Assembly: GCF_001638985.1 (NCBI RefSeq)
Contig: NW_017265143.1
Span: 756,259-820,258 of the forward strand
Direction: 5' to 3'
From: Phycomyces blakesleeanus NRRL 1555(-)
Taxonomy: Eukaryota > Mucoromycota > Mucoromycetes > Mucorales > Phycomycetaceae
Length of the DNA stretch: 64,000 bases
Shown here: one piece after another, positions 23,686 to 35,631 of the stretch
Layout of the letters: every line of letters starts with the position of its first letter
Numbering within the stretch: the stretch's first letter is position 1
Translations under genes and position numbers: made by a program
The notes under the pieces: model-generated
The model's input: only the letters and a program-made list of their open reading frames with translations
Told to the model about the DNA's origin: nothing
Databases searched by the model: none

Positions 23686-23722
23686 GTGCGGGCGTTGGCG
23701 TTGGAGTTGGCGTTGGCGTTAA
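23686..23722. repeat. GTTGGC hexamer repeat upstream of the GPS2-like gene
   Basis: About five GTTGGC/GTTGGA units lie just upstream of the GPS2-like start codon, in its probable leader. Confidence 0.85.
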
Positions 23723-23759
23723 AAGACAACCAGTGAGGCGCGAAAGACAAAAAATATTT

Positions 23760-23957
23760 TTACTTTCGCGTGCTATGAGCGACGTCATCATATATACCTG
23801 TATATAAGTATGCTACCCTTATAGATCTCTGCATGTCAAGCATTCGTTTTATTTTTGGGTATTCCAAAGAGTCTAGGAGGTTGCTGAGAAGAACCGGATA
23901 ATAAAGAAGATTTTGCCCTGAATTGCCATTCACTTCTTTATTTTTTGGTTTTGCCAT
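23760..23957 (-). CDS. Small hypothetical ORF, 65 residues
   Basis: An open frame with a good start context (AAAATGGC) codes for MAKPKNKEVNGNSGQNLLYY followed by an amphipathic LLSNLLDSLEYPKIKRML segment. The first 45 residues look protein-like; the last 20 could be read-through past a splice donor (GTAGCA at about 23817). I do not recognise a family. It lies 90 bp upstream of the GPS2-like start on the same strand, so it could be an upstream exon, an uORF or an independent small gene. Confidence 0.35.
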   Translation of the reverse strand: MAKPKNKEVNGNSGQNLLYYPVLLSNLLDSLEYPKIKRMLDMQRSIRVAYLYTGIYDDVAHSTRK

Positions 23958-24267
23958 TTTGATGTTTATTCGGACATCAGACTGATTTATGTTACTTATA
24001 TGTTAATAATTCGAATGAATTAAAGACAGAATTATGGTTTCGAAAGGTCATTTGTTGGTCATCTTTAGGAATCGAGGTTGCTATTTCACGAACAAGATAA
24101 GAAGAGGGTGGCGTGTTGAGACGAAAAAGGCAGTCAGATATACCTGACTTTTTTTTTATCGATTGCGCTACTTAAATTATGTTTCTTTTTTGTTTTTACT
24201 GTATAGGCAGTACAGTGCACTACAATTTTTCAACTTGGGATTTGTTTAACTTTTTCTTTCGATAATA

Positions 24268-24540
24268 GGGTGTCTCACCAGTTCTTAAGAATTATATTTT
24301 TAAAAATTTGATGGTTTAATATTTAGCCAATAAGAATTAACACGAAGAAAAGGCTGCAGAGTGCTCTCTTATTTCCTTTTGATCAAAAGTCCATTCTTTT
24401 TTAAAAGTTAGAGAATGGAATTATAGATTTACGATCAAGTTGCCTATGAATATTTTATAAGTCAACGAAAGCCAATAGTTTTTCATATTAAATAAATCAC
24501 CGCATTTTGAAAATTTAATTTATCAACTGGTGAGACACCC
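24268..24540. mobile_element. MITE-like element with 16-bp terminal inverted repeats
   Basis: The left end (GGGTGTCTCACCAGTT, 24268-24283) is repeated perfectly in inverted form at 24525-24540, and the AT-rich sub-terminal sequence is also partly alike. The element is 273 bp and non-coding. TA dinucleotides flank it on the left (24266-24267) and, three bases beyond the right repeat, at 24544-24545. This would suit a Tc1/mariner-type MITE with a small end indel. The family cannot be named. Confidence 0.65.
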
Positions 24541-24545
24541 CACTA

Positions 24546-24638
24546 CAGTGTTTCTACTTGAGATTGAGACTATGTTAGTTATTTTTTGGACGAATGAAAA
24601 AAGAACTAACATAGTCTCAACCTCAAGTAGAAACACTT
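24546..24638. mobile_element. Fold-back MITE with about 34-bp inverted repeats and TA flanks
   Basis: Arms 24547-24580 and 24605-24638 are inverted copies over 34 bp with a single mismatch, around a short loop. TA dinucleotides flank the unit at 24544-24545 and 24639-24640, as for Tc1/mariner-type target duplication, and the ends start CAGTG/AAGTG. It abuts the previous element and shares the TA between them. It has no coding capacity. Confidence 0.7.
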
Positions 24639-24640
24639 TA

Positions 24641-25291
24641 TTGGATTAAAGTATAAAGAAATAGAATAAAAATTGATCTTTCAAATCAAGAATTAGAAAA
24701 AGCTCAAATGACTCTGTTTGACTACTATTTTCCAATTGTAAATTTGATTGAAGATAAGCTAGTTGCTCGATGAAAGAAACGTCATTAGGAGCACTTCGTT
24801 CAATCCTATATATGCTTGGACTAAGTTTGTCATTTTTAAAACATGGTGCGGCCAGACTAAAATTGATTTGATTGGATAAGCTTATTCTGGCCGTTTTTTT
24901 TTGACCTTTTTTCTTCTTCTGGTCGTTTCGATCTGTCCGCACCACTGAAATTGATAAAATCCCAAGTTGATGAATAAAATTCAAATACAGATGAAACAGG
25001 GATACTATGTCTCGGCTGAATAAAGATCGACTAAGTTAACAAGCACTCTCTAATTAATAGAAATAGAGTTTATATATACACAAATATGGACAACCCGTTA
25101 ATATATATAAAAATGTGAGTGTGTATGTGTGAGTGTGTGTGAGTGTGTGTGAGTGTGTGTGAGTGTGTGTGAGTATGTGTGAGTGTGTGTGAGTGTGCAT
25201 ATAATATAATATAGTGTAAAAAGAAACGAGGTACCAGCACCAGGCTTTCGGTTTAAACTGTGCACGGAAGACTATATGATACAACAATATA
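24641..25291. other. Spacer with unrecognised minus-strand ORF and GAGTGTGTGT repeat
   Basis: A 112-residue open frame (24646-24984, minus) with a protein-like middle (KLSPSIYRIERSAPNDVSF) has no recognised family and no clear splice partners. It may be a decayed gene or chance. A GAGTGTGTGT-type tandem repeat fills about 25116-25197, just downstream of the RING-H2 stop. Confidence 0.35.
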
Positions 25292-26878
25292 CTATTCTGA
25301 CACAGTACTACTTTTCTTCCCTCGACTATCTTGCTTGCACATTGGGCATCGGTAATTAAGAGCCAGCCATTCATAGACACACGCCTTATGAAAATGATGA
25401 GTACACCTACAAAAAGAAAACATGAAATAGTATTAATGCGTGATATAAAGTAAGAGCAGATATAGTTTCACGAGTGATTGAGCAGTAAAATCAGAGGAAC
25501 AAAATGCGTATTAAAGCAAAGATATGAAGAGAAGAAAAGTCAAACAAGTATTCAGAAGCAATAGCATAAAATACAACTTACCACAGTTTGCATAGAATAT
25601 CACCATCTTCATACATTGACAGGCAAATTGCACACACTTGGTCCTTCTCATCAGGAATTTCGAGTACGTCATAGACCTGCTCAGGCGAGTCTTTTGAAAG
25701 CGGTTCTTCGACGAGACCAATATATAGCCACAGCTTGTCTAGCCACCCAGGCGGTGATTTTACTTGAATTGAATTTCTCTCTCCCAATACCGGGTCAATG
25801 GTCATAGTTTGAACGGGAAGAAGCCCAGGAAGCTTGGGTGGTCTAACTACTGTAGGTTTTTTACTGCTCTTGAACCGATATATCGGAATTGTAGATATTT
25901 CTTCAACGGAGGATCCTCCCATTTTTACACCATCACTAACATGTAAAAGTCGCATACCAACTGGGATTGTATTAATACAAAATCCTAGTAATATAAATTA
26001 CCATATCCAATAGTTTACTCGCCCGTTGCTTACCGAGAACACACGGTAGACAGAAAATCACGGATGTACACAAAATAATCGGCACGGCAAGGATAATATA
26101 TCCGTAGATAATGACAGCCAAAGCAAGGTAATACAGAGGAGTTGCGGTCTCGACGCAAGTTGTAGAGGAGAAGATCATGTAATTACCAACCACGAACCAT
26201 AAAACAGCGAAGAAATCGAGAGATCCTTTTATACTAGTGAGGTGTGAATGCCAATATGAATATAATTAATCACAACTTACCGATCTACCCAGCTGCCTAA
26301 CCCATTCTCGGGAAGGATTTCAGGAGGTATCTGTACATTAGGTACTTGGCCTGTAGAAGACCCTTGTTCTGCCATCGGATATGCTTCCCCGCGTTCCATC
26401 TGGCTAGGACATTGTGGTGTTTGTCTTGGATCAAAATGAAGATAGATAGTAATCGGAGAGGAGAGTGAAAGCCGGAGAAGGTGTACAGTTAAAAATATTC
26501 GAACTGGGCGATCGCAATACATGTTCCAGGAAAAAGCTAGGACTCCTGCACATGCAATGACCTACCTAGCGAGCATGAGGAAGTGATTTTTATTTAGTAT
26601 TTTGTTACCTGTAACGCGACCAATGTGAGTGAAGACGCAAGGTATAGTTTTGATGTGCGTGAGCTTCGTCTCCAGCTATGGGTGAAATGAGTAACCCAAT
26701 GAGACCGTACTCGTCGTGAAGTTCGTGCAGTGCTTCGAGAGAGATGAACGGCATTCGATGGCGAATGAGTTAGGATCTGTGGGAGGGCTGGTCGAGTAGA
26801 CGATGCCGATGAACCGGATGAATGAGTTGATGTTGAAGGTTGATAACGATGACTTAAACTAGTAGACGACATAAACAA
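25292..26878 (-). CDS. Multi-spanning membrane RING-H2 E3 ubiquitin ligase
   Basis: Five minus-strand exons, 26878-26609, 26561-26281, 26233-26034, 25960-25582 and 25406-25292, give 414 residues. A Ser/Arg-rich N-terminus is followed by about four hydrophobic segments: one near 80-100, one shortly after, one reading FFAVLWFVVGNYMIF, and a long one ending IILCTSVIFCLPCVL. The C-terminal RING-H2 (about 360-402) has CAIC, the CTHHFHKAC pair of histidines and CPMC. The layout matches membrane-anchored RING-H2 ligases with several membrane spans, acting on substrates at an endomembrane. Substrates and compartment are not shown by the sequence. The last intron falls inside the RING, and joining it restores KLWCTHHFH exactly, which supports the model. 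Confidence 0.87.
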
Positions 26879-27089
26879 GTGAAATGAAAGAGAAGGGAAG
26901 AAGGTGTCTGTGCATCTATGAATGGGAACATTGTCTATTCTCTAGAGCAATGCCATGGTAACAGTCGGTCTAATCTTGCCCGGATAGCCGGGTAACTCAG
27001 CAAGACATTTTTTTTAATTGATAAAAAAAAGAATGATGTATTCAAAATAAAAAGGTATAATATATATATATATATATATATAAGCTAGT

Positions 27090-27771
27090 TTAATCAATAA
27101 AGTACACCAAGGGTTCTTCGCGGGTCCAGATCGCAGTCTCGGGAGTTGTAAGGATAGAGTAGAATTCAACGCGACCATCGTGATACTTGTGGGCTCTTTG
27201 GAAAGTGTAAGCTTAACGAGTACTTGACTTGAAATTAGCAGTTCAGAAATATTACCTGACGTGAATAAACTTTTCATCACCCAAGTCGATCTTGCCAAAG
27301 TAGTTGAATCCATAGGCAACCTCTTCAACAGCATACTCTACCAGCTTGAAGCTTGAAATACGTTTCAACTGGTCCATCTCATGAAGACCATGTACGTTAT
27401 CTTCATGGTTAAGCTATCCAGCCTCATAAAGTAAGTCCCATAATCCGTGGTCTAAATCAATATTATTATTAAATATATATTTTTACCTCATGGAGCTACA
27501 CACAAACATAATCGTAAAGGCCGTTAGAAAAAGGAATAAATGATGTTTATTCTCTCATTACACCCATGCCACTTATTTTCTCTTTCAATTTCTCTTTCCC
27601 TATATTTCCAAAGACCTACCTTATCGACCACAACTTCCTTGATCTCGTGGAAGACCTACAAGTAAACCGAGTTAATAAACATTCATTTCTCGAGAACTAA
27701 AGACTTACGGCGCGGGCTTCGTCATCGGCTGGGAGAACTGGTCCCATGGAGTTGTTATTAACGTCAGACAT
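27090..27771 (-). CDS. Stefin-like cystatin (cysteine protease inhibitor)
   Basis: Minus-strand exons 27771-27709, 27655-27620, a possible 9-nt microexon (27495-27487), 27413-27256 and 27195-27090 give 123 residues (120 without the microexon). The core EEVAYGFNYFGKIDLGDEKF followed by IHVR aligns well with the stefin core (QVVAG loop, NYF, VGDE, HLR). The end, EEPLVYF, fits the conserved C-terminus. There is no signal peptide, as in stefins. Family members block papain-like cysteine proteases through the N-terminal Gly, the QVVAG loop and a second hairpin. Here the loop reads EVAYG, so strength of inhibition is uncertain. Stefin-like genes are uncommon in fungi. The small exons make the N-terminal half less certain than the core. 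Confidence 0.75.
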
Positions 27772-30700
27772 TGAGAGTAAAGAAGAGGAGAGGGGAATCA
27801 AAGAAAGGAGGTTGGGGTGTTTTATAAATCCTATTCAGTGGGTGTGTGCAACCATGTCTTTCACACACGCCCGTTTCCAATCGACCTCCGAAAATGAATC
27901 AGGAAAATATGGTGGTTTACCAGCTCCACTTATTGAATTCGCCCCTTCAAAAGCGCTTAAAAGGTATACTAGGGTTCATAATATGCATGCAGAAAGCAGC
28001 AGATAGTACTACTGATTATTCAAAGGTTTCCCGATACATAAGCTCGGCTTTGAATCTATTTTGTAATTAGGGCTTAGCTTTCGATCTCCTTAATGTCAAA
28101 GTATTGTACAACATACTAATGTTTTCCAAGAAGAAAATAAAATAAAACAAAAGGTGATGTCTGTAGATTTTCAAATGTTCGCTCTAGCTAACGTGAGAGA
28201 GACAACTAGGAGACATGTAGCCAAACTGTTTCATGAATTCCCGAGATTTTGTATGTACAGGCAAAGCAAGTAATCAGTCTCATATATGCATATGTCATAG
28301 TCAAAAAAAATGCGGGGGCTTAATGACCTTGAAATTCAAAAGTCTTGGACGCTCAAACCTTAAATATAAAAAAGTGAAAATACATTTTTGTCGTCGACCA
28401 ATATGTTCTATTTGAAATGAACGGATACAAAACCTGGTGTGTATTTCCCTTTGGCTTTACAGCGTAACTTGCCTAATACAAATTGAGTTTTATTGTATTA
28501 CGCATTGGCTTAAATTCCCATATTTCGAGTTGCTCAAAATTGCAACACTCTATTATAGAGCACACATAATAGAAAAGTTCGGGATGAATCAAAATTGGAT
28601 TCTGGTATTGCTAAAGCATGTAGAAATTTAACTTCTTACTATTTTTCACAGCTTATTATTGTACAAAAGGGCTATTATCTGTATACTTTGTAATTGTGTA
28701 ATCGAAGATAATTTTGAAGATTTCGAATTTATTTCAATTTTCTCTTAAGAAAACTCTATCAGTAATAAAAATGAATCTAATGCCCGTTAAGCATTGAAAA
28801 AAAGGATCAGAAATAGTAATTTCTGTTACACGTATCTCTTTTTTAGGAGCTATGAAATGTACCCCTTGCTATGACAACCATATTTTTCATTTCAAAATTA
28901 AGAAAAAGCTAAAATTCCATTGTTTACTTACTAACACCTCTTGACTTGAAGCTCTGTAACTTTTTACTCAAGAACTTTTTTAAAAAAGTATATAATAAAA
29001 ATACAAAAAGAATCACTTAAAAGGGCTTCATATATTAAACACTTTTTTTTTAAAAAAAAACTTCAATAACTTGTCTGTAGCAAAAAATAAAGCTTTGGGA
29101 AACCAAAAAACTTGGATGTTTATTCCCGATCGTACCATATCAATATTATTCTTTTGAATGTGATCAATAAGATCTTCCTGGCCTTATGCTGGTCATCATT
29201 ACAATGATTGGGATTTATGATAGTACCTGTATTATCTCTTGTTAACCGCTTTTTTTCTTTTTTTTAAAAAAAAAAAAAACTCAAAATAAGCAGAATGTGG
29301 CAAATCAAATTTATTCAATTGTTGTAGCCTAAAGACGTAATGATCAGTTGATCCTGCCTCAAAGTAGTTTGTGGAATGTAGACCCATTACTACAAGTTAA
29401 GATTGTTTCTTTAAGATATGAAGCTAGAATTCAGGTCTGGTTTTTGGTACGAATAAAGTGATGATACTTGCTTTTGACATTCTGATTTCAGTAAATTTTA
29501 TGCGGTCTCTTGAGTAGATATTTCACTGTTACTATAATATGTTGCAGCAAGTAATTTCAGCATATCAAAAAGTGTTGCATTTTTATTTTCTTGATGGTTG
29601 CTATAAACCTCTTCAAACGTCTTGTTCAATTCTCTGTGGGCATCATTTACATGATCAACGACATGTGCACAGCATACATACGGATCAAGAATAAATATGA
29701 TATACATAATCGACCTGAGTATACTGAAATTTATTACTATAATTATTTATAACGTCTTCGTTTTGCAGGCTTTTTAGTAAGAATTTCATCTTTAAAGTCC
29801 TGTGAATTTATGATAGATATTGATCAACAAATGTTATACTGATAGCTATCAAACAAATTAGCGAAAAGTATGGTTGATATTTAAAGATTCTCGTAGTGCT
29901 CTAAAAGATATGCTTTGATACGAGAGACACTCTACTTTAGTTTGCTGGTCATATAGTCTTATGAGACTTCATATTGGCATATCAGATACACTATTCTGAC
30001 TGTTGCCCAAAAGATAAAAACCAATACTGAATTGACGGATTATGATATTGTTACGTTTTCTTTGGCAAGGAGATGTAGGCATGTTTCATTGTATTTTGAG
30101 CAGCTGTTTCCAAGTGACATCGCTACAATTGCCCTCCTATCAATCGTGCACTATTCCGACATATTATCTTTTACAAGTGATAAGATTTATAAAGCAAATA
30201 AATATCATTTTCATTATCTCTGGAAATCAATTCGTTGATTTGACTTTTAGGCTCGTACTTGGAGGCACATTCAAGCCACACAAGCACATGGACATAAAGT
30301 CAATTTCTGTTTTAAGATTCGATCCTGAAAAATCCTCTTTGGTAAAACAAGTGTTAAAAGGTCTATTCGGTGTATTCCGTGCCATTTTCAATTGGTAGAA
30401 TCGATAATTAGATCATTTTGCACAAACTATAGGGACTCTGTTTTAGATCAATCAGGATTTATTTGCATATGGTATTTTTTCGGGTTGATCTTCTGTAGGA
30501 TTCTTTGTATGAGACAAAAAAAAACATTAAAATGCACAAAAAAACAGATCTTATTTCCTAAAAAAGAGAGGTGTCTACCTGAGGAGATATTGATGGGCGC
30601 ACAAAGGTAGAGAAGTAAAGTAGTAAACTAATAAGTACAGACACAAGAATAAATACAGAAAACATAGAACACTGAAACAAACTGAAAAGAAAAGAAAAAG

Positions 30701-32594
30701 AAAGTACAATAGGAGAAAGTATAATGATCATAAGAGGGGGAGAACAAGTCCATGAGATGGGCTGATTGAAAGAAAATTGTAGCGATGTATTCACAGAAGC
30801 ATCTATATTTGCAAGAACAAAAGCCACATCATCATCACATATTGCTCTCGCTTCTAATATTAACCAATAGCCCGCTCATAGCCCGAAGCATTACAGCTAA
30901 AGTTTGATATAGTGTTTTCTCGAATTTCGTGCCTTACAAATGTGTTTTACTGTATACTAACCGGAATCGTCATGTCCTTAAGATCCTCAGTATAATGCTC
31001 AGGTACTGAAAGGTCAATGTTATGAGTAAAGAAACAGAGGGAACAAGAGATATAATAGTAATAGAATCAGCTTTATCTTATTCAGATTATTTACAACCTT
31101 TTATATACTCTACGTAATACACGTAATTCATTTGTATTTACTAAATTATTCATACATCTTTAATAAATATAAATACATATAATATTTTCTTGAATATCAT
31201 ATTCTTGAATGGTATTTTCTAAAATTACGGCGATTTAATATTTCAACTCACACCTGAACACAAGTAAGATTTTTAAATTTGTGATGTATTGACCCGCCAA
31301 ATACAGCATTAAGTTAGAGTGGCTATTCCAAGTTGTTTCCACTCTCTTAAGCTTCGCTTTATGATTTTCATATAAGGGTTACATTATTTCAAGCACAAAG
31401 TTATACTGCGGCTATTTACTGTGTATTATGCTATACATATATATATTGGAAATTTTATATGTAGAGAGAGTTTGTATTATGAAAAAGAGAGTAAGATATG
31501 AAGGTCTTGAAAAAATCGCTTTACATAACGCAATAGCCATATAATCAAAATAGCATTAACATATTTCGTTTGGCTTCAAGAAAAATGAGGTACTAAAAAA
31601 TTGAAGAGAGATGAGCTAAAGTTACTTTGCATAAAACCATGTAAGAATGCGTTTTTTTTTCAAGTTAAAAAAAAAGATAAAAAGATATAACGTAAATTTA
31701 CAAAAGTTCTTTAATTGATCGGTAGTGTGTGTCCATTTTATATATTTTTGCAACATGGTAAGCAACTTACCATTCATTTTACGCTCAAAATAGTTTTCTA
31801 GGCCAAAAGCAAGAAGTTTAACCTATATCAGTATCAAGATACCAAACTAAGCTCAAGACATATTTCATTTGCTAGGATCAACGTAAAATTAAGGAAGGTT
31901 GCTAGTTTTTGCCAAAAGTTTCAAGTATTTTGGAATGGCTAAAATCTCTTCCTGTAGGGATAGATCAACTTTTGTTGTAAAAGTCCACTTGTCTCTAGCT
32001 AGCATGTACTATGGAAAAACTGCCCTAATAAATTACAACTTTATATTACTTACATTGCATGTTGTAATCCCGTACATTAGTTTCGGTCTACAGCCCAGTG
32101 AATATATAATAATTACACTAAGTGCTAAACAAGTTCATTGAAAGATTTTACTAGCTTTCTATGGTGTTTGCATGTGATTATACAGAATTATGTGAGACTT
32201 TTAACAGTTTATTTGGTCTTTTTCTTTTCTGAGTGTTTCTATTTTTACTGAGATTTGTGTACCTAATTGATTCGAATTACTTGGGTTGTCGGTATTCCTA
32301 TATCAATCGAGTGCTCTCGAGGCCTAGAAAGCAAATATGAAGGGCAGCCAGCTGTGTCGAACTTCTATTTGAATTTCCATTCTAAGCAAATTACATCGAG
32401 ACTTCAAATGTAGTTTGTCTCGTGTTACCCAGACACAGCACGATCTTACCAAGGAAGATCATATCTCTCTCTCTTATTATTCTTAGCATATTATTCAAGT
32501 CCTGTTTCTATTTGAATCATCGTGGACATTACATGATCTCATTCCTTATTTACATTCCTTATTAATCTCTATACTATTTCTTACGAATTATTTA
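27772..32594. other. AT-rich gene-poor region
   Basis: About 4.8 kb with no convincing multi-exon gene. A plus-strand start at 27854 (MSFTHARFQSTSENESGKYG) runs 37 residues to a possible donor, but I found no continuation. Scattered frames (29498-29707 minus, 30042-30398 plus, 30558-30827 minus) look decayed. A protein-like exon-sized stretch on the minus strand near 30963-31006 (PEHYTEDLKDMTIP between AG and GT) has no partners. Several T8A8-type palindromic runs occur (about 29044-29059 and 29261-29279). It probably consists of old transposon remnants. Confidence 0.45.
29498..29707 (-). pseudogene. Possible transposase fragment (hAT-like)
   Basis: A 69-residue frame reads IIFILDPYVCCAHVVDHVND, then FEEVYSNHQE. 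ILDP followed by a helical FEEVY segment recalls the C-terminal half of hAT transposases. No start, dimerisation motif or terminal repeats are visible. The match is weak and from memory. Confidence 0.2.
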
Positions 32595-33966
32595 ATGTCG
32601 ACAAATTCAGACATTGATGTGTTAACTAATGGTAACCTACAACACAAGCACACTCTGAAGACCGAATAAAATAACTTTTTCGAAAACTCATGTGCTGATA
32701 CTAATAGATTGGGTTCAGAAATTGCAATTTGGCAATCAAGTAGATTGTAAGTGCTTTATACAAAAAAAAAGTTGATTAGCGTCTGAATATTTTGCTTTTT
32801 ATTCTGTTGGTGTAGCCAACCTGCAGTTTGCTGTATCTGGCGAGTCTACAAAGATTGAGATTGGTGATATCCCTCCTGATATCTTTTTTACACCCGAAAT
32901 GAATTTTGACTCAAACCCCACTCAACTCCCAACAATAAGCATGTATGTAATACAATATATATTTTGGATGTTTTTTTCTTGTTTTTCTTTTTCTTTTTAA
33001 AAAATGTTAATATTAATATTAATGTTGTTTTATATTTATATTTATATAATCCATTTTAACTAGACAACCATCTTCTACATCCGACTCTTACTTAAACACA
33101 ATCCTTGGTAACCAAACCTCTACCTCCAAAAATCCTTCTTCCACTACACCCAAAAGTGCAACCACTCCTACAGCTCCTTCCTCAGCATGCGAAGGATCAG
33201 ATACATGCTCTTGCTATAAATGTCAACGCCAGCGACGACGCTTAGGTGCAAAGGGTAGATTAGCTACTCAATCACCAGCACAACGATCCAATTCAGTAAA
33301 TACTAGCCCAACTACTATGCAGACTTTGTCACCTCCAACAATTCAGCGTTCTCGATCATTTGCTACACCCACGACAACACCTGTACAACCACAAAAAACA
33401 AGACAAAGACAGACAAGTTTGCTGATACGTAAAAAGCCTGACGTCTTGTCCTATGAGCAACACATGCCAAAGCCTGTATATTCTTTAGAAGATAGCATCT
33501 ATGGAGTCAAAATACAAGCTCCACGCCAAGACGACAGTCGTTCAAAAACATTTGTTAGTGACAATACAAGTAAAACAAGTAATCAAACCGAAAATTACGA
33601 GATATCATGGAAAGATGAGGAGGGCGATGATTTGTTAAAATCTCTTCAAACTTTTCAAAGTATCTTTGACGAGAAGGCTGAGCACGATGTTGATGGTCTT
33701 TCGGATCTTTTGGAAGAACGAGCTAAGCAGCTCAAAGAACGGCAGGAACAGTCCCTCAAGGCCGCACTTGAACCAAAACCTCCACAAAAACCCTCTCGTC
33801 GACCAGACTGTTTGACACTCAGTTATCGACAAGGGCCTTCTCACAAGCACCTGACTCTTTATCATCTCATGAAAATGCCTGGACCTGCCCAGCGTGTAGA
33901 TGCATATGGTATTATTATCATTTTCTCATCGGTGAACCTTATAGATTAGGATAGCTAATTCCTTGT

Positions 33967-34000
<34 letters not shown>

Positions 34001-34137
34001 GTGCTGATCTTAGAAAGGGCGTTTAGTCACTGCGTACGCTCCAACAGTGGATTGGCGAGTTGGCTAGAGCGACAGTCTAACAAAGAGCCATCTGATATGA
34101 TGAAGAGTAAGACATGACCTAAGATTTAGTTCTCTCC

Positions 34138-34192
<55 letters not shown>

Positions 34193-35211
34193 ATTATAAT
34201 TACTGATATTTCATATGGTTTTGGCAGGTTATCACCCATCTCAGCCCAGAAGGACTCACAAGAGATTGCTGCACGCAATGCTGCCAAGCAGTCGAAAGAA
34301 TCGAATCGAGATGGCAGATGATCTATTTTCACGTACACTTAGGGCTTCTGATACTTTGCACCAGCCTAAATTGAGCACACAAAGTGTTCCTACACCTACC
34401 GATATTTTATCTGTTGCCCACGCACTTCTTCCAAATCAATCTCTTGCTTTTATGAGCCAAGATTTGGATCGAAATAACACAGACATAAAGGCATATGATC
34501 ACATTGACCGACCAAGTAAACCGGTATTGCCACAAAGCGGCCATAGTAGTGGAAGTAGTAGTCCTTCAAATCATGTTGAGATGCTGACTGTAAGATCATT
34601 TTCAGTAAGCTTATATATGTAGATTTGTAGATAAATATCTACTTGTGTACTTGTGTGTATGTACATGTATATTTGTATATGTGTGCATGTGTGCATGTGT
34701 ATATTCTATGGGTCTCACATGTGCTAATTGTTTGTATAGCCACCCGGAACACGACAACTTTTTGATAAGGATCAAGGCAAAGATAATGCTAGTATTTCTT
34801 CAGGAAGTGTAGAAGGGGATTCAAAGGCAACACGATCCAGTCGATTCTTTGCTTCGTTTGGTAGAAAGTCAACTCGATCAAAGACAATCGGACCTTCTTC
34901 CATTTATTCTTTTGAGACTGTGGATAGTGTAAAGGTTAGATTTTGAAAAGAGCTGTACGATCAGAGATGAATTATTAACATGAGACTATCAGGTTTCTTA
35001 TTCGCCTCAAAGTATGGCTAGAGCCCATACGGATTCTGCTGTAGGAGGTGTAAATACTAGACCTACACATGAAAAGGCTTTGGATGACCTTTGCAAGATA
35101 ATGCCTCATATAAAACGTTCTGTCTTGGCTGAGTACGTCGGTGAGGCAGGAGGAGACTATATGAAGGCTTTACTGTTGTGCAAAAATGCAGTTACTGCTG
35201 GAAAACTGTGA
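32595..35211 (+). CDS. Uncharacterised protein with Cys cluster and C-terminal CUE-like domain
   Basis: Eight exons, 32595-32631, 32708-32746, 32816-32942, 33064-33908, 34014-34106, 34228-34589, 34740-34934 and 34993-35211, give 638 residues in one frame. The C-terminus (ALDDLCKIMPHIKRSVLAEY, then GEAGGDYMKALLL) has the shape of a CUE ubiquitin-binding domain, with its MP-type loop and a C-terminal leucine pair. A short cysteine cluster (CEGSDTCSCYKCQRQRRR) lies near residue 110, and a predicted helical stretch (LSDLLEERAKQLKERQEQSL) in the middle. The rest is Ser/Thr/Pro-rich and likely disordered. No named family is recognised. A ubiquitin-linked adaptor role is a guess from the CUE-like end alone. 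The first two exons are very small, and their choice rests on frame and splice signals. Confidence 0.7.
34139..34190. repeat. ATT trinucleotide repeat in an intron
   Basis: About 17 ATT units within the intron between exons 5 and 6 of the CUE-like gene. Confidence 0.95.
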
Positions 35212-35631
35212 TGATAATCCTTTTCATCGTTAAAACTAAATTTACTTACAAATACATACAATACAATACAATACAATACAATATAATATAATATAATATA
35301 CACACATACATACATAATACATACATCCACACGCATAGGTACAATTTTTAAAATTGTATTATATTTTGAACTTCTTTATTTTCTGAAATGAAATAAATTA
35401 TATAATCATTGTTAACTAGTAACTATTAGATAAAGAGTCGAATTATTTGATTCTTCTTCTTATTATTATTATTATTATTATTATTTTATTTGCATGGGCT
35501 TGTGTAGGTATGTTTAATATGAGCGGGGCTTTGGTGACGAGGGACTGTACATGTTGAGATGGCAGGGATTTGTTGAATGAGGATAAGTGGCTTGTCTTTT
35601 TTCGCTATTTTTCAACATATATATATATCTT
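35212..35631. other. Convergent 3' spacer
   Basis: AT-rich 420 bp between facing stop codons. It contains ATACA/ATATA repeats (about 35260-35300) and an ATT run (about 35461-35484). No gene is seen. Confidence 0.5.
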
